Part shown: in pieces, positions 45,641-57,200 of the stretch
How positions within the stretch are numbered: position 1 is the stretch's first letter
Layout: each line of letters opens with the position of its first letter
Source of the DNA: Melieria omissa
Taxonomy: Eukaryota; Arthropoda; Insecta; Diptera; Ulidiidae
DNA length: 64,000 nt
Assembly: GCA_963971225.1 (NCBI GenBank)
Contig: OZ020267.1
Location: 109,944,163 to 110,008,162 of the forward strand
Direction of reading: 5' to 3'
Made by a program: the position numbers and the translations under genes
Notes under the pieces: generated by a model
Databases searched by the model: none
What the model saw: only the letters and a program-made list of their open reading frames with translations
Told to the model about the DNA's origin: nothing

Positions 45641-46230
45641 AAAATGGTGTAACAGATAAGCCAGATAAGGTACATGAAAACCAAATGACTTGATTCGAGT
45701 CAAATTGTAACCCAAAAAGTTTGAATAGTGTTTAGAAAATATGTAAAAAAAGAAAAACTGCTCACATAACACAATTAAAATAGCATAAAAAAGAATATAT
45801 CAAAACTTCATCTTCATTAGCAACAACATTTGTCCAATTAAAATCAAATTTCAAGAATCTTGCGCCACCTAACATTAACTGTTGACAGTCATTAATGCTT
45901 CAACAGTGTTGTTCACAGAATTTTATAATATGTTGAGTGCTGAATTTATGTATGCAGGCCGATCATAAGAAGCTTCGATTCGATCACTCGATAACGGCAG
46001 CTTTTAATCAGCGCTCGATGGCAGATGGCAGCTCGTAAAAAATGTGAAACCCATTAAAGACATTTGCAAAATTTTATGCACTGCGAGAACGCTTAGCAGT
46101 CCGATTGCTCGTAAATGTTATGCAGATACAGTTTGATAGACTTGGCAACAACATTTGGCAATTAAAATGCACAAAGAAATGGAGCACTAAAGCAATAAAT
46201 TGCTTCTTTTACACGAACTTTGTGGCATTG

Positions 46231-46309
46231 CACGTGTGGGACTTTCTTTGCGGTCCATGGCCCATGGACCCGAAACAGTATAAAAGCGTTTAGAATGCAA
46301 AAGATGTCA
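46231..46309 (+). promoter_or_regulatory. Promoter of the secreted-protein gene
   Basis: In order: an E-box CACGTG at 46231-46236, the inverted repeat GGTCCATGGCCCATGGACC at 46252-46270, a TATA box TATAAAA at 46279-46285, and an initiator-like TCAACA with +1 A at about 46309, 30 bp from the TATA start. The 5' UTR to the first ATG would be only about 9 nt, so translation may instead start at the second in-frame ATG (46333). Confidence 0.7.
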
Positions 46310-46317
46310 ACAGTTTG

Positions 46318-47307
46318 ATGAAGAAAACAAAGATGCCACATACAAAGTGTCTATTTGGAGTATTGGTATGCGCGTTGGCGATCAGTGCGACTCGCTGCGA
46401 CGGACACGTCAAGGAGGCGCGTATGCTGGACAGTAATGGTGAGCATGTGGGCGTCTAAAGCGAGTATGAAAAGGAAAAAAACATAGAATTTCATTGTACA
46501 GCGCTTAGGGCCGTGTTCGAGCTGGCGCTGCAGTCCAAACAGGCTGCCAGTTCATCCTCACCCAGGGAGCGTGTGGTGGAGATTAAGTCGCCCTCGGCCT
46601 CAGGCTATGCGCACAAGGAAAAACTGACCGTACAGGGCGAACGCCAAACGAATTTTCCCAGCGACTATGCGCTGCCAAGGAAATCTGTTGCCATCCAGGA
46701 AGCAAACGTTGACATAAAGCCGCTCCAAATGTCCTTCAGCGCCAAGCCACAGCAACTTCCACAGCCGGCTGCAGTTGAGCCAACGCCGCCCTACTATCCG
46801 CTGAGTGTGTTCGGGGCCGTGCCCTGGCCGGATTATGCTGCGCCTTATCCCTATGCGCAGCGTGCTCTGACTCCCTTCAACTATGGTGCCACAGCGCCTT
46901 CTTTTGTCATCATCAACCCGGCCAACTATCCCACCTTTCACTACTACAATGCATCCAATCAAATGGCATCGCGCAGCATCTTCAGCGCCGACGATACTGC
47001 GGTCAATGACGTCGCAGAACAGTTGAGTGGCGTCAGAAGTGTGGAGGCCCGTGGCGAGTCGCCTACGACTGTCGAAACGGAACCGATTTTTGTTGCCTTG
47101 CCCGAGCCCGCTGTCGATAAACGTTCGCTGGTGGATAGCATTTTGGAGCAGATGCACGAGAACGCCAACGGCAAGGATCATCCACTGTTGCTGGAACTGC
47201 TGCTGCAGCAGCAACAGCAACACCAGTCGGAGCAGCGGCTACGCAAGCAGGAACAGGAGCGCGTGGCGGCCTTTTATTTTCGCCAGTTTAACGCCAATCG
47301 AAAGTAG
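46318..47307 (+). CDS. Secreted Pro/Tyr- and Gln-rich protein, two exons, 308 aa
   Basis: Exon 1 is 46318-46438. A 63-bp intron follows (46439-46501, GTGAGC to TTGTACAG, phase 1). Exon 2 is 46502-47307, with a TAG stop. The joined frame is open throughout, which supports the splice call. Residues 1-27 (MKKTKMPHTKCLFGVLVCAL then AISATRC) form a signal peptide, so the product should be secreted. Residues 41-60 (ALRAVFELALQSKQ) look helical. Residues about 130-190 are rich in Pro, Tyr and Ala (PTPPYYPLSVFGAVPWPDYA). An N-glycosylation site NAS lies at about 190. The tail has a run of five Gln within LLLQQQQQHQ, then a charged RLRKQEQERVAAFYFRQF end. I do not recognise the family. The composition recalls eggshell, cuticle or accessory-gland proteins, but that is only analogy. 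The gene has its own promoter and poly(A) signal and sits between two tandem arrays. Confidence 0.88.
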
Positions 47308-47417
47308 AGCAGTTTTCAAAAATTGTTTCCTTATTTAAATTTGCCTGAATTTGAAAATATTCAATTATGATTCATGAAAATTATATTTGAAAAATTTACT
47401 ATGAATTTACTATGTGA

Positions 47418-47423
47418 AATAAA
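47418..47423 (+). terminator. Poly(A) signal AATAAA
   Basis: AATAAA 111 bp after the stop codon of the secreted-protein gene, within AT-rich 3' UTR; it is the first canonical signal after the ORF. Confidence 0.6.
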
Positions 47424-47439
47424 AAATTTGAATTTATTT

Positions 47440-47816
47440 TTTATTTAAAAATCCTATAGTAACAATTATTTTCGATATTTTTTAATTACTTCACATATAA
47501 AATTTTTTTTTTAATTCGTCAAAAGTCAGCGACAAATAATTCATACATCAAAATATTCATACATTTCATTTCATACATGATTTCCTTCAAAGACGCCGAC
47601 AACTTCTGAATAGTTATTAACCTTTCCAAGGAAACAAGAATAAGTTGGTTGATGACCTTGAAGGACGACAAGCTTTGAGTTTCAAGTGAGAACATTAGCA
47701 AATTCCAGTGAATGATAAACAAAATGTCAACTTGACAAAGTTCAAAGTGAAACCATTGCGCTTTAACTGTTGTTAAACTGCTCAAAAGCTCAGCACATAG
47801 ACAAGTAATGGCCCAT
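47440..47816. other. No gene recognised
   Basis: AT-rich 3' flank of the secreted-protein gene; the frame at 47519-47785 (-) has no motif. Confidence 0.5.
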
Positions 47817-48470
47817 CGCCTACTCGCGAGGCATTAAAGACAATTTTGCTACTTACGAATGAGCAGCAGAATGCTCATCACTGACTCGCGAGTAGCAGAT
47901 TGGCCATCACTGACTTGAGAGTAGCAGAATGGACATCACTGTAGCTGCAGAATGCTCATCACTGACTCGCGAGTAGCAGAATGGACACCACTGACTCGCG
48001 AGTAGCAAAATGGGCATCACTCTAGCTGCAGAATGGTCATCACTGACTTGAGAGTAGGAGAATGGTCATCACTGTTGCTGCAGAATGGTCATCACTGACT
48101 TCAAAGTAGGAGAATGGACATCACTGTAGCTGCAGAATGGTCATTACTGACTCGCGAGTAGAAAAATGGTCATCACTGACTCGCGAGTAGCAAAATGGCT
48201 ATCACTGTAGCTGCAGAATGATCATCACTGACTTGCGAGTAGCAAAATGGACATCACTGTAGCTTCAGAATGGCCATCACTGACTTGAGAGTAGCAGAAT
48301 GGAGATCACTGTAGCTGCAGAATGCTCATCACTGACTCGCGAGTAGCAGAATGGTCATCACTGTTGCTGCAGAATGGTCACCACTGACTTGAAAGTAGCA
48401 GAATAGACATCACCGTAATTGCAGAATGGTGATCACTGACTTGCGAGTAGTAATATAGAATGGCCATCAC
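47817..48470. repeat. Minisatellite of alternating 29-bp and 23-bp units
   Basis: Unit A is ACTGACTCGCGAGTAGCAGA plus ATGGACATC (29 bp). Unit B is ACTGTAGCTGCAGAATGGTC plus ATC (23 bp). Both end in ATGGNCATC. They mostly alternate A-B, with some A-A steps: about 13 A and 9 B units. A contains the palindrome CTCGCGAG and B contains CTGCAG. Confidence 0.95.
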
Positions 48471-49110
48471 AGACATAGACGTTTGAGTAGTTGGAAGAGT
48501 TGGACCGATGCTCTGGTGGATTAACTAAAAAACTTGCCACACCAAAGTTCTAAAGTTTCATTTTAAAAAATATTACAAATCTATAATATTTTATTTAAAT
48601 CTAATTCTTCTTACTCTTTCAGTACAACACACAGACAAATACAGTTAAAGTTTCTTCCTGCTCAAAATTGAGAAATTCTTCACAAAAGATTTTTTGTTGG
48701 CATTTATTTAATTTAGAGATTTTTTCAATAATTTAATTGAATTCATTGATAGTCTTATTTTTGGTTTTTCATAAAAGTCAATTAAGTTTCGTTTAGAGAC
48801 TTTCTTGTGGCTTTTAGTTTTGGTTAAATTTATTTGATTATTTTGCACATTGGGGAAGATGCAAAAATTGCAGCTTAGATCGACATATCACTTCACAAGC
48901 CAATTTATTTAAGATTTCTTGATTAGTTTTATTTGAAAAAAGTAAATACATAAATAAATGAATAAGTGAATGTGATTGACTTCAGCGCAAACAAAAAGTC
49001 AACTCTTCGAAATCGGACATATTCACTCAATGGAAAACAAATTGTATAAACTTACAGCAGCAATGAAGACATTTAAGTGAAAATATGTTGATTTTATAGC
49101 AAAATATAAA
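48471..49110. other. No gene recognised
   Basis: AT-rich, no motif-bearing frame. Confidence 0.5.
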
Positions 49111-50950
49111 ACGGAGTTGGTAAGTGTGTGTGTGTGTGCAACTAAATGGCATTAAATAAACACACAAACACATAGAAAACGAGTTCAGATATAATTCTTT
49201 TATTATTAATAAAGAAAACAACACTGAAAACCCATTACAGTCATGAGAGACAGACAATCTGGTGTCCATGCGACTGACTGTCTATCTGTTTGCCTCCTGT
49301 GTGTGTGTGTGTGTGCGTGTGGCGTCTTTGCTTGGCCGACGACATGGCGCATACATAAAGTGGAAAGTTGATACAGCTGCAGCTACAGACGGGCGAAAAA
49401 TGGCAGCGAGCGCAAAGACAGCAGCCTGGACAGAGCGACAGTCAGTCTGGCAAGCTGACAAAACGACCGACAAAGGTATAAAAACGGCCAACTCTATCTG
49501 CGGGCAGTGAGCCTTCCATAACAAATGACCCTATGCGAATGTGAGTGTGTTTGTGTGTGTGTGCGAGAGTGAGTGTGAGTTGGCAAAAAACATGCACACA
49601 CACACACACATGCATGCACCAAACCATACAAATAAAAGATTTATGGCAACATACACACACACACGCACCCATACAAACACGTGGAAATTCCCACTTGTGT
49701 CTGTTGAAGTTTGTGTTGCCACAGGTGGAAAAGAGCAAAAGAGAACAAAAAATTAGATACGAAAATAGAGAAACGACTGGCAGGAGTGGCGTAGGAAAGT
49801 GAAGAAAGCGCATAAAACCTCACTCGCTGTGTAATTTTACAAATGGATTTGTTGTAATAAAATGCAAACATACCAACTTGCAAGCGCACACACACACAGA
49901 CACTGTGCGTTTGAGCACATATGTATGTGTGTGTTGGTATGTTGGCATTTGAGCCATCACCTGATGCTTTAGCCAGCATCCAATAGTGAGCAGCCACCAA
50001 AAAAAAACAACAACTACGCAAAAACGTTACAGAAAAGCAGCGAGCAAAGTAAAACGTGGCAACTTTTCTCGTTTTTCCTACAACGACTTCAGACTGGCTC
50101 AGCCGTAGCTCCACTCATCCCTCTCTTTCTCTTTTACATGGACGTTTTAACTGCGTTTTGTCTATGAAAATATTTTTGTAATATTACTAGAGTGCTTTGT
50201 TGTTGTTTTTGTGCCACTGCCGCTTCAACCTTCACTACTCACTCATTCTTGTTGTTCAATGTTGTTGGTATACTTTGTTTTTGTTTTCATCGTTGTCATA
50301 CTAGTGGTTGTTATTGTTGTTGTTGTTATTTTTTGGTATATGTTTGCGGTTGTGTTAAAGGACTTTTATGGGATTTGTGGTTGAAGAAATGCAGATTGTT
50401 TTCGGAATTTCATATTTGTTTGTGCTTTTTCTCCAACTCTCTTCTTTTTTTTTGTCTATTGCACTCACATTTCTATTTTACGCTTTCGCTTTGAGTGTTT
50501 GTTGTCAAAAACAAAACACCAAAACAACAAAATACAAAGTAAGATTAAATTGAAAATGCTGTCGTAGTTTTGTTTTAGCGAAAGGTTGCTTACTGTTTGC
50601 AAAAATTTCTATTAGTTCTACGATTTCAGATTTCATGCAAACATTTCCCAAACATCTCTCCTCAATCTTTGCGCTCCTCTAATCTTACTCTTCTCGAATT
50701 CCTCTTAAATTGTATTTTGTGTGGACAGTGTGTGGTCTCAAAAGTTTTCACTCTATTTCATTTGTAGGGGAAATATTTTTGACAAAAAGCAAAAAACAAA
50801 AAAACAATCAACACATAAAATATGAAAAGCTCAAAGTTTATGTGCATATTTAGACTTCTCAAAAATTATAAAGTTTAGAAAGTTTGGCAAAGAATGCAGG
50901 TGAATTCATTTAAAGAAAAAAAGTTTGGCATTACGCGTAGACAGAAGACA
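49111..50950. other. No supported gene; CA/TG-rich stretch
   Basis: TG runs at about 49122-49138, 49298-49320 and 49548-49562, and CA runs at about 49592-49610, 49652-49664 and 49887-49899. The 49330-49500 part is GC-richer. Long frames here read Thr/His or Val/Cys repeats and are artefacts. Confidence 0.6.
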
Positions 50951-50959
50951 AATTTGAGC

Positions 50960-52665
50960 AAATTGTGGCCAACATTCTCAAAGAAATTCTAACAAAGAAA
51001 ATTGTTGATCAAATTGTGACTAAAATTCTCAAAGAAAGTCATATGAAGAAGAAGTTTGATCAAATTGTTACCGAAATATTCAAATAAACCCATATCAACG
51101 ATCAAATTGTGACCAAACTTATCAGCGAAATTTAAACCAAGAAATAACTTGATAAAATTGAAAGAAACATTTGATCAAATAAAGAAAAATTTGATAAAAC
51201 AAAGGAAAAATGTGATCAAATTGTGACCAAAATTCTCAAAGAAATTCATACAAAGACAAAATGGTATCAAATTACGACCATAATTCTAAAAAAAAACTCA
51301 TATAAAGAAAAAATTTGATCAAACAAAGGAAAAATTTGATCAAATAATGACCATAATTCTCAAAGAAACTCATATAAAGAACAAATTTGGTCAAAGAACA
51401 AAACAAATTGATCAAACAAAGAAAAAATTTGATCAAATTGTGACCACAATTTTCAAACAAAATCATACAAGGAAACAATTTGATGAAGATGTGACCAAAA
51501 TTCCCCAGAAAAATCAAACAAAGAAAGAATTCTTAAAAAAATCATACAAAGAAATACTTTGATCAAATTTTGACTAAAATTCTCAAAGAAATTCATATAA
51601 CGAAAAAATTTGATCAAATTGTAATCAAAATTCTTTATGAAATTCATACAAAGAAAAGAAAAGTGTGATCAAACAACGATAAAATTTGATCAAATAGTGA
51701 CCAACATTTTCAAATAAAAGCATTCAAAGAATAAATTGGATCAAATTGTTACCATAATTTTCAAAGAAACTCATATAAAGAAAAAATTTGATCAAAGAAC
51801 AAAAACATTTGATCAAACAAAGAAAAATGTCATCACATTGTAACCAAAATCCTTAAACAAAACCATACAAAGAAAAAATTGGATCAAGTGTGACCAAAAT
51901 ACTCAAAAAAATCATACAAAGAAAAAATTTGATAAAATTGATCAAATAGTGACTGAAATTCTCTTAGAAATTCATACAAGGAAAAAACTGTATCAAATTG
52001 TTACCAAAATTCTCAAGAAACTGATAGAAAGAACGAATTTTATCAAATTTTGGCCAAAATTCTTAAACAAATTCAAACAAAGAAAGAATTTGATTAAATT
52101 TTGAGTAATTTTCTTAAAGAAATTTATATAAAGAATAAATTTGATCAAATTGTAATAAAAATTCTTAATAAAATTCATACAAAGAAAAGAAAAGTGTGAT
52201 CAAACAACGATAAAATTTGCTCAAATAGTGACCAACAATCTCAAAGAAATTCATACAAAGACAAACTTTGATCAAATTGTGATCAAAATTATCAAAGAAT
52301 TTCATACAAAGAAAAAATGTGATCAAATTGTGAACAAAATTCTTGAAAAAAATATGCAAAACATTTATTTGATCAAATTGTGACCAAAATTCTCAAAGAA
52401 ATTCTTATAAAGACAACTTTTTATCAAATTGTAACTGAAATTCTGAAAAGAAATTCCAACAAAGAAAAAATTTGATCAAATTGTTAAAAAAAACTGCAAA
52501 AAATTCATACAAAGAAAAAATTTGATCAAAATGTTTCCAAAATTCTCAAAGAAATTCAAACAATAAAACAATTTTATCGAATTGTGACCGAAATTTTCCA
52601 AGAACTTAATACGAAGAAAAAATTTGATCAAATTGTGACTGAAATTTTCAAAGAGTTCAGGTTAA
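50960..52665. repeat. Tandem satellite, about 50-bp unit
   Basis: A consensus of ATTTGATCAAATTGTGACCA, AAATTCTCAAAGAAATTCATA and CAAAGAAAAA is repeated more than 30 times with many substitutions. A shorter inner repeat (TTTGATCAAACAAAGAAAAA) occurs in places. The unit holds the palindrome TTTGATCAAA. Minus-strand frames of Leu/Phe/Ile repeats are artefacts. Confidence 0.92.
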
Positions 52666-53985
52666 GAATGGTAGTCTGACTGGCAATAATTTTCGCCTGA
52701 TACACTCTACAGTGGTCCGGAACCGGAAGTAGATTTCAGTTTCCAAACTTTACTTCAGCCCCAGTAGATTTCAATTCCGAGGTGCGAGGAAAAGACACCA
52801 CATCTCACTCTCACGACCTATGCTATAGATAAACAAAGTATTCATTACTTGAAAAGATCAAGTTGCCAGAGACCTTTAATCATTCTACCATACATCGCAA
52901 AGTCTTTCTTCTATACATTTTTAAATTCTTGTTCAAGTTTTACTGAATTTTTTGCAGCTGTATTTCATTCTAACTTAAAAACACAGGCTTTCAACATTAA
53001 ATAAAGCAAATCCTGTGAGATTTTCACAACTATACACATATATATGTAATACATATGTATATACAGCGCGAAAACTATTTACCGCCAATGTCAAATGCCA
53101 TAAGTCACCGAATGCCAAATGAGGTGCAAACCAAACCGAAAGTCACAGAAAAGCGTCAACACAACAATCGTCGCACACATATAAACAAATCTGAAAAAAA
53201 AATGGCCAAACGTCAATACTTATTGCAACATGTTGCAAGAATTTCCAATCAAAATGGCCGCTCGGCGCGGCGACAAATGGGAAATTGAAATTCCGCTCAT
53301 TCACCTGACAATTTAGTGAGCAAACGGAAATATCCTGTATTTATTACTTGTGCATGCACACAACGACCCGAGTGCGCTGCGATACGCTTTTAATATTTTA
53401 CTACGATTCCACACGGTTGGCGCTGACGCTAACGTTGGTGCGGCGGCGAGTAGTTGTTGCTGCCGTTTGAAATATTTGATTTCTGAATGTGCCCCCATGG
53501 AGTCTGAGCGGGTTGCTGCGCATACATTGGACCCGGCTCACACTGTTGCCGAGGTAGTGGCGTGTGTGGGTTTTCGTGGGCACAACTACAACTACAACTA
53601 CGACTACAACTGCAATACACACGACAATGCCGTGTTGCCATGTTGTATTTTAAAGTCTCATGAGAAATTTACGGTGATATTTGCAGTCGAGTTGAGTTGT
53701 TCCGGTGCGATTTGTCGGTCTTGCGAAGAGACTTGCATAAAGACGAAGCGGCCGAGGAAGATCACTGGGCGTAGGCCGTTTGCTATGAAAGGGGCTGTAA
53801 ATGAGATAGGGAAGAAGAAGAGGTGACAGATGGAAAGTTGTGTAGTTTTTGTACAAACTTAGTCTTGAGAAATTCTTATCAAAGTCAACTAGAATGATTT
53901 TTACCTGCGGGATTTATATTATTATTAGTTATTTCTATTATATTTTATTATTAATATTTTTAATGGAAATAACAAATAAAACAGT
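52666..53985. other. No supported gene
   Basis: TATA/CATATG palindromic run at 53030-53065. The frame 53350-53826 (+, 158 codons) spans a CAACTA repeat, has no motif and no splice context. The composition is slightly GC-richer between 53340 and 53830. Confidence 0.5.
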
Positions 53986-53989
53986 CTGT

Positions 53990-54740
53990 AGTTTTTTAAA
54001 TAAAAAAAAATATTTTTGTGTATGTTTTGATCGAACTGATATCCAAATCATTGAAGCTTTGCGTTGCTTCCTAGAAATTTGTCCATAAAAGTTTTCATTT
54101 CGATTATAATAAAAATTATTATTGCCATTATAATAAAAATAATGACTGATATGGTTTTTACTTTAAACATTTTCTTTCTATAAAAAAATAAAAAAAAAAA
54201 ATTGTTTAGCATTTTTCATGACTAAAGTGGGCAATAACAACAGTTCGAAATTTTGAAAATTTTATTAAATTAAAAATATTTTCTTTTATGTTTCGACCAA
54301 ATTGGCATTCAAATCACTGAACTTTAGCTTTGTTTGCTAAAAATTTTGTCACATAAGTTTTTATTTAATTTTTTTTAATAAAACTAACTGATATGGTTTT
54401 TAGTTTTAACATTTTCTTTCTATGAAAAAATAAAAAAAAAATGTTGTTTAGCATTTTTCATGACTAAAGGGGGCAGTTACAATACAGTCCGCAATTTTGA
54501 AAATTTTTTTAATTAAAAATATTTTTTGTATCTTTCGATCGAACTGGCATCCAAATCACTAAACCTTTGCTTCACTTACTAAAAATTTCGCTTTACAAAT
54601 TTTGCCATATAACTTTTTATTTCGATTTGTTGCTATTTTAATAAAAATAGTAACTGATATGGTTGTTAGTTTTAACATTTTCTTTGTATGGAAAAATTAA
54701 AAAAAAAATTTTTTTTGTTTAACTTTTTTTACACCCAAAG
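53990..54740. repeat. Tandem repeat, about 250-bp unit
   Basis: ACTGATATGGTTTTTAGTTTTAACATTTTC recurs at about 54144, 54387 and 54653 (spacing 243 and 266), with shared GTTTAGCATTTTTCATGACTA and CGATCGAACTGGCATCCAAATCA. A partial, more diverged unit begins near 53990. Confidence 0.88.
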
Positions 54741-56015
54741 GGGCATTCACCTCTCAGAATCCCTGCTGCGCTTGTTGAAAATTTTACCATACCATCTTTT
54801 TTTCTTTTCTTCAACTTCTTTGCTATTCAGTCTCAATACTATACATTTCTTTTTTACTTTGATTTTCTACATTTGACTATTTCTTGTTCTGTTTGTCTGT
54901 GTGATTTTTTTTTAGCATTTTCCATTTGCCACTTGTTGTTGGTGGAAAATAATGTACAACTACAGCTGAAATATTTATTTGCAATTCCCTAAACCACTGT
55001 TGCAGCAAAAGTGAAACATGCAGCTGCACAGACATAACAACAAGAACAACAATAACAACAACATTTCATTCATTGCATCCATGCAGCCAAGCGAGCAGAC
55101 TTTCAGCAAGCCAACAGTCCATGGCAGGCAGCCGTATCAACCAGCTCACCCACACCCGCACCCACACCCACAACCATATCCAATCCTGGCCCGAATCCCA
55201 TTGCCCATACTCGGCCCGAACGAAATGCAACACCTGCTGCTTGTCACATGCAAACACTCGAGCACACAGCTGCAGAATTCCATAAAATGTTTCCCAATAG
55301 ACTTGGCGCTGCCGCCGCCGTTGCCCCCTGTCGCTGCCCGGAATTGTCGTTGTCGTTGTCGTCGTCTCTCTGCACCTGCTGCCACCTGCAGCAACTTCAG
55401 CGTCAGAAATTCGAGTTAAGTTTGCCTTTGCTGAAAAGTCGCGCTGACATGCACTCATGCCGTCATTCATTCACTCAGTCCGTCATTCGTTCATTGTTGC
55501 TGCACAACAATATTGCCTGCTGATGGGTTGTTGTTGCCAAGTCAGACTTCTGGTTTGCCGTTATTGTTGTTGGCATTTTTTGGGCTGGTTTCCGTTGTTT
55601 GCAGCAGCAGCAGCCTTGCTGCTTTTATGACGGACTTTAATCAAGACTCAATATCCACGACAGCGCCAGACATGCTGTCGGTTATGGCTGGTACAATTTC
55701 GGAAAAATCACTCTTGTGCAGAGTGAATGTGTGCTTAGAGCGCAGAGACGTATCGGCTCAGAGTGCGGGTGACGAGTGAAAAGTGCTGTGCAACGATGTG
55801 GTTTTAGAGGAATATTTACAGATGAGAATTGGGTTTCGATGAAGCAGTGTTGAGTTGTGCCATAGGTCAAGTAGTTGTGGATTCGAGCTGTAAGTGTGGC
55901 AATACCGGATTCAAAAATTTTTCTTTAAAGCCTTGTTTCATTATTTGTCTTTTCTCGCAATGAAGACTAAAGACTATTTGAGAAGTCGATCTGTAGAAAA
56001 TTTTTAATTTTGGTT
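54741..56015. other. No supported gene
   Basis: CAA runs near 55034-55062 and a CACCCA run at 55146-55170. The frame at 55018-55419 (+) is low complexity (Asn, His-Pro). It is open on the opposite strand as well, and I do not call it. Confidence 0.5.
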
Positions 56016-56019
56016 GGTT

Positions 56020-57200
56020 AAAAGGATTCATAGTCTCTGGAGAATGAAAAGTTTTAACTTTAACTGTTCATTGTTCATGGTTTTGCGAACATTCTGATCT
56101 GTCTAGATGGGATTCAGAGTCTCTGGAACTTTCAACAGAGTGTTTCATTTACATAAAAACGTTGAAAATGGTTCGAAGTTTTCGGAAGGTAAAAACTTGG
56201 AACTAAAATTGTTGGATGTTTTTGGTTTCTTGGAATCATTGACTCTGCTAGTTGGTATCCATAGTTTCTGCAAATCTTAATATGGTGTATCATTCATATG
56301 TAAATGTTTCGGTTGGACATGTTGATCCGTTAAGTTGGTAGCCCTCTCTGGAAACCTTCATAGAATATGAGTTTATTACTTGTAAATGTTCAAAACTAGC
56401 GAGAATCTTTGGATAGTAGGAGATTAGAACTCAAACTGTCCATTACGATTACGGACATATTGAACTTTTTGTTGGAAATATTAACCCGATTAGTTTGTAT
56501 CTCTCTCTGGGAACCTTCATAAAATATATGAAAACGATTGATGGATGGACGAAGAGAGATTAGAACTCAAACTATTAGTTTGTGATAGTTTTCGGACATG
56601 TTGACCCGTTTAGTTGGTATTCTTCTCTGGGAACCTTTATAAGATGTGAGTTTATTACAAAACGATCCAGAATCTTTGGAGAGTAAGAGATTAGAACTCA
56701 AACTATTAATTACGTTTACGGACATATTGAATGTTCTTCGGAAGTATTGACCCGATTAGTTGGTATATCTCTCTAGGAACCTTCATAAGATGTATGCGAA
56801 AGATGTATGGATGAACGAAAACAATCCAGATTTTTTGGAGAGTAAGAACTTATAACTCAAACTGTTGATCGTTCCTAGTTTTTCGGACATGTTGACTCGT
56901 TTTTTTTATATACATCTCTGGAAACTTTCATAGGATGTGTAGTTTATTTGTAAATGATCAAAACGATCCAGAATCCTGGAGAGTAAGAGATTAGGACCAG
57001 ACTGTCTATTAGTGATGGTTTTCGGACATGTTGACCCGTTTAGCTGGTATTCTTCTCTGGGAATCTTCATACGATGTGATTTTCCTACATGTGAATGATG
57101 AAAACGATCTTGAATTCTTGGAGAGTAAGAGATTAGAACTCAAATCGTCAATTTGTGATAGTTGTTCGGAAATGTTGACCCAGCTAGTTAGCATCCAGAA
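56020..57200. repeat. Degenerate tandem repeat, about 140-bp unit
   Basis: TTTTCGGACATGTTGACCCG and variants occur near 56312, 56452, 56590, 56712, 56880, 57020 and 57165. Between them, in order, come TTAGTTGGTATTCTTCTCTGG, AACCTTCATAAGATGTG and GAGAGTAAGAGATTAGAACTC. About nine units, the first ones strongly diverged. Confidence 0.88.

Noticed and set aside
47817..48470. Regular 29/23-bp repeats considered as a CRISPR array
   Set aside because: Units are contiguous with no unique spacers, and the genome is eukaryotic.
53350..53826. 158-codon frame
   Set aside because: No recognised domain, spans a CAACTA repeat, and opposite-strand frames are also open.
55018..55419. 133-codon Asn- and His/Pro-rich frame
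   Set aside because: Low-complexity repeats create it; the other strand is equally open.
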